A stretch of DNA of 64,000 bases from Actinobacteria bacterium IMCC26077 (GTDB lineage: Bacteria > Actinomycetota > Actinomycetes > Nanopelagicales > Nanopelagicaceae), in the NCBI GenBank assembly GCA_002284915.1, contig CP015606.1, forward strand, positions 930,001-994,000, written 5' to 3'. The notes under the pieces are model-generated. The model did not search any database. It was not told the DNA's origin and saw nothing but the letters and a program-made list of their open reading frames with translations. Made by a program: the position numbers and the translations under genes. Shown here one piece after another: positions 63,419 to 64,000 of this stretch (positions are counted from its first letter, which is position 1; each line of letters starts with the position of its first letter).

Positions 63419-64000
63419 GTGCGTTCATCTTCCATGATCGCCAGAAAACGAAGCGTTGCGATTCTTTTTGCGCTGATGCTCGCCGTTACGGTGAGTGGCT
63501 GTGGAACTCCTTCGAAGATTTACGCGAAGAACGCTCAACTCGGCGTCTACTTCACCGTCCCTAGCGATTGGATAGCAATCCCTGAGGAAGAGATTAGAAG
63601 CTACGAGCTGGAAGCAGCCGATGCCGCCGCCAAAAACAAGGCAGACCTCGTTCTTTGGCAAGAGGCATATAGCGCAAGCAAAAATACGACTGCAAAAAAT
63701 ATTCTTCAACTGGAAGCTCCGAAAGCACTTACAGCTTTCGCGCGGGTACGAGCCTTAACAATCGAAGAGAGCGACGCGATGTCATATAACGGACTTCGTA
63801 ACTTGATTCTGCCAGTAACGGATTTAATCTCCGGGACTTCAACAATTGTCGATGAGTTTCAACTACTCGACGAGCAAGAGATAGTTATCGATGCTGCTCG
63901 AGGTTTAGAGACTCTCTTCTCGTTCACCCCCAAAGGCGGTGCGAACGAAACGGTTCACCAGACCGCTTTGCTCTCAAACGATCGGAAGTCGATCTATTTT
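63419..64000 (+). CDS. Lipoprotein of unknown function (truncated by window end)
   Basis: An open frame of at least 194 codons that runs off the right edge, starting with GTG 63419 or ATG 63434, 3-18 bases after aspS. It has a lipoprotein signal: basic residues (ARKRSV), a hydrophobic core (AILFALMLAVTV) and the lipobox VSGC (Cys about 28). The visible mature part has no known motif; LGVYFTVPSDWIAIPEEEI resembles a short beta-rich domain of surface proteins. It probably shares the aspS transcript. Confidence 0.75.
   Translation, partial: MRSSSMIARKRSVAILFALMLAVTVSGCGTPSKIYAKNAQLGVYFTVPSDWIAIPEEEIRSYELEAADAAAKNKADLVLWQEAYSASKNTTAKNILQLEAPKALTAFARVRALTIEESDAMSYNGLRNLILPVTDLISGTSTIVDEFQLLDEQEIVIDAARGLETLFSFTPKGGANETVHQTALLSNDRKSIYF

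Overview
This 64 kb window is a chromosomal segment of an actinomycete (Actinomycetota). The evidence is the block lipA-lipB-sucB-lpdA-pepA-gcvT, the actinobacterial aa3 oxidase/bc1 set with a diheme QcrC and a three-helix Rieske subunit, the phosphatidylinositol/PIM block (pgsA, a PatA-like acyltransferase, pimA), and the run pdxS-pdxT-yebC-ruvCAB-secDF-rel-hisS-aspS. GC looks close to 50 percent, start/stop overlaps of 1-4 bases are common and intergenic gaps are very short, which suggests a streamlined genome (possibly an aquatic lineage such as Nanopelagicales; this is an inference). Many genes have a TANNNT -10 element only 6-8 bases before the start codon, so much of the transcription looks leaderless.

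Layout. 1-10.0 kb: lipA/lipB, an MMPL exporter with two oxidoreductases in a tightly overlapping operon, and lpdA-sucB plus a TIGR01777 epimerase; LipA and LipB supply the lipoyl groups carried by SucB. 10.0-17 kb: pepA, gcvT, and a cobalamin-riboswitch-controlled ECF uptake operon (lipoprotein, EcfT, fused EcfA, S component). 17-22.4 kb: aldo/keto reductase, DUF3043, nadA, erpA, an adenosine/sugar kinase, TusA and an aberrant cysteine desulfurase homologue. 22.4-32.8 kb: the respiratory core ctaC-ctaD-ctaF facing ctaE-qcrC-qcrA-qcrB, then a receiver-like protein, trpD and a DnaQ/GIY-YIG nuclease.

32.9-41.4 kb is the accessory part: an oxidoreductase/hydrolase pair, a nitroreductase, two secreted proteins of unknown role, three tRNA genes (Gly, Cys, Val), folate genes (pabB, pabC) and a PGPGW membrane protein. 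The AT-rich second secreted gene lies between an intact tRNA-Val(GAC) and a perfect 24-bp copy of that tRNA's 3' end, the arrangement left by site-specific integration; its protein looks like an M6-type metallopeptidase whose catalytic Glu is Gly.

41.4-64 kb: thrS, HIT, a degenerate EF-G-like GTPase domain on the opposite strand, pgsA-acyltransferase-pimA, a LemA-like membrane protein, a DUF3048 lipoprotein, pdxS/pdxT, yebC, ruvCAB, secDF (no yajC between), rel, DUF349, a glyoxalase-II-like hydrolase, hisS, aspS and the start of a lipoprotein gene cut by the window edge.

No CRISPR array, transposase, rRNA or complete prophage was seen. The points most worth a second look are the tRNA-Val islet with its pseudo-peptidase, the catalytically altered cysteine desulfurase beside TusA, the pseudo-GTPase, and the riboswitch-controlled lipoprotein.
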